This document shows positions 5,707-6,079 of a stretch of DNA of 6,079 bases, piece by piece. Both the position numbers and the translations under genes were made by a program. Each line of letters opens with the position of its first letter. The first letter of the stretch is position 1. The notes under the pieces are model-generated. The model was not told where the DNA came from and made no database searches. It was given only the letters and a program-made list of their open reading frames with translations. The stretch comes from Verrucomicrobiales bacterium. GTDB lineage: Bacteria; Verrucomicrobiota; Verrucomicrobiia; Verrucomicrobiales; SKLO01. The stretch is taken from positions 1-6,079 of the forward strand of contig SKLO01000650.1 of assembly GCA_007123195.1 (NCBI GenBank), read 5' to 3'.

Positions 5707-6079
5707 ATGAAGTTGATGCCCATCTTGTTCACCTCGCGCCCGCTTGCCGGCGGCGCATCGCTGCTGGCCGCGCTGGCCCTGGCCGCCTGTGGTCCCGCGC
5801 CTGATACCGAGCCCGACGCGGCGGACGCCCCCGCCGGCAACGCAGACAGTGCCGCGACGGATCTGCCGCTACCGGAGGGCGACGTGGTAGCGGCCGCGTT
5901 CGAGGGGCACTTGGAGCGGATCGACAACGGTTCCGTAGCCCCGTTCTCGCTGGCGGGCAGCAAGCCGGAGTATTACCTGCTCTACTACACGGCCTCCTGG
6001 TGAGTGGCCTGCCGTCCCGTGACCGCACAGTTGGTGGGGTTCCATAACGACATTGCCGCTAAAGACAGCGGGTTTCCGA
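5707..6079 (+). CDS. Candidate selenocysteine-containing thioredoxin-like lipoprotein (UGA at active site), 3' end outside window
   Basis: The ATG at 5707 begins MKLMPILFTSRP, a hydrophobic core LLAALALA and the lipobox LAAC, so C28 is the probable lipidated cysteine. An acidic/alanine-rich linker (about 29-60) leads to a thioredoxin-fold domain of nucleoredoxin type, with SKPEYYLLYYTASW at 85-98 matching the family's strand before the active site. The next codon is TGA (6001-6003), exactly where the first cysteine of WCxxC belongs. In the same frame the sequence continues V-A-C-R-P-V-T-A-Q-L-V-G-F-H-N-D and stays open to the window end, 25 more codons. Reading TGA as selenocysteine gives W98-U99-V100-A101-C102-R103, a UxxC redox centre; C102 is the expected resolving cysteine. 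Such proteins reduce or shuffle disulfides, here presumably at the envelope. A hairpin downstream fits a bacterial SECIS. The alternative is a Cys-to-stop mutation. No strong ribosome binding site was seen. Confidence 0.72.
6016..6038 (+). promoter_or_regulatory. Candidate bacterial SECIS element downstream of UGA
   Basis: CCC (6016-6018) and ACC (6022-6024), separated by a bulged GTG, pair with GGT (6033-6035) and GGG (6036-6038), closing an eight-base loop GCACAGTT (6025-6032). A T-G and a G-T wobble can extend the stem outward. The loop begins 22 bases after the TGA and its first base is G; both agree with the general rule for bacterial SECIS hairpins (apical loop roughly 16-37 bases after UGA, a G in the first two loop positions, bulged stem). 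A competing fold, TGC-C-GTC/GAC-C-GCA around CCGT at 6010-6027, fits the rule less well. Hand folding only. Confidence 0.45.

Noticed and set aside
5995..6006. TGA at 6001 read as tryptophan under a reassigned genetic code
   Set aside because: Trp in the window's genes is encoded by TGG, and TGA ends both the cytochrome and aldolase genes at sensible places. Trp at the first Cys position of WCxxC would also make no functional sense.
1..6079. CRISPR arrays, rRNA genes, integrases or complete insertion sequences
   Set aside because: No regularly spaced repeats, rRNA-like segments, or transposase/integrase motifs were seen apart from the group II intron fragment.

Overview
This is a GC-rich window of bacterial coding sequence. 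A beta-propeller protein fused to a C-terminal cytochrome c domain, secreted enzymes and a thioredoxin-like lipoprotein suggest the Planctomycetes-Verrucomicrobia group, most likely Verrucomicrobia. That assignment rests on family distribution recalled from knowledge, not on a phylogenetic marker. All credible protein genes are on the + strand. The intact ones carry export signals, so the window encodes mainly cell-envelope or periplasmic functions. TGA is an ordinary stop for two genes (at 3873 and 5569), so the standard code applies.

Left part (1-1240): a PBP4/DacB-type D-alanyl-D-alanine carboxypeptidase fragment keeps its SxxK motif but has no signal peptide. Its homology ends near base 852. 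The reading frame then runs into unrelated DNA which, on the - strand, encodes the C-terminal end of a group II intron reverse transcriptase, followed by a domain V-like intron RNA segment. The dacB gene is therefore broken and joined to a decayed intron fragment.

Middle (about 1239-3875): one long gene encodes an exported protein with an N-terminal PVC-type domain, a six-bladed-propeller (glucose/sorbosone dehydrogenase-like) middle and a C-terminal monohaem cytochrome c domain (CVICH, distal Met). A gene-poor stretch follows (3876-4497) with an AT-rich segment, a short direct repeat, a strong hairpin and a GGN-rich low-complexity tract.

Right part: an HpcH/HpaI-type class II aldolase (4498-5571) keeps the family's catalytic and metal residues but carries a Sec signal peptide, which is unusual for this normally cytoplasmic family.

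The most notable item is at the right edge. A lipoprotein gene starting at 5707 encodes a nucleoredoxin/thioredoxin-like domain whose first active-site cysteine codon is TGA (6001-6003). The frame continues beyond TGA with the expected second cysteine and conserved downstream residues, giving W-U-V-A-C-R. A hairpin fitting the general bacterial SECIS layout lies just downstream. This is a candidate selenocysteine-containing (UxxC) thioredoxin-like lipoprotein that an ordinary gene caller would truncate at 98 residues.
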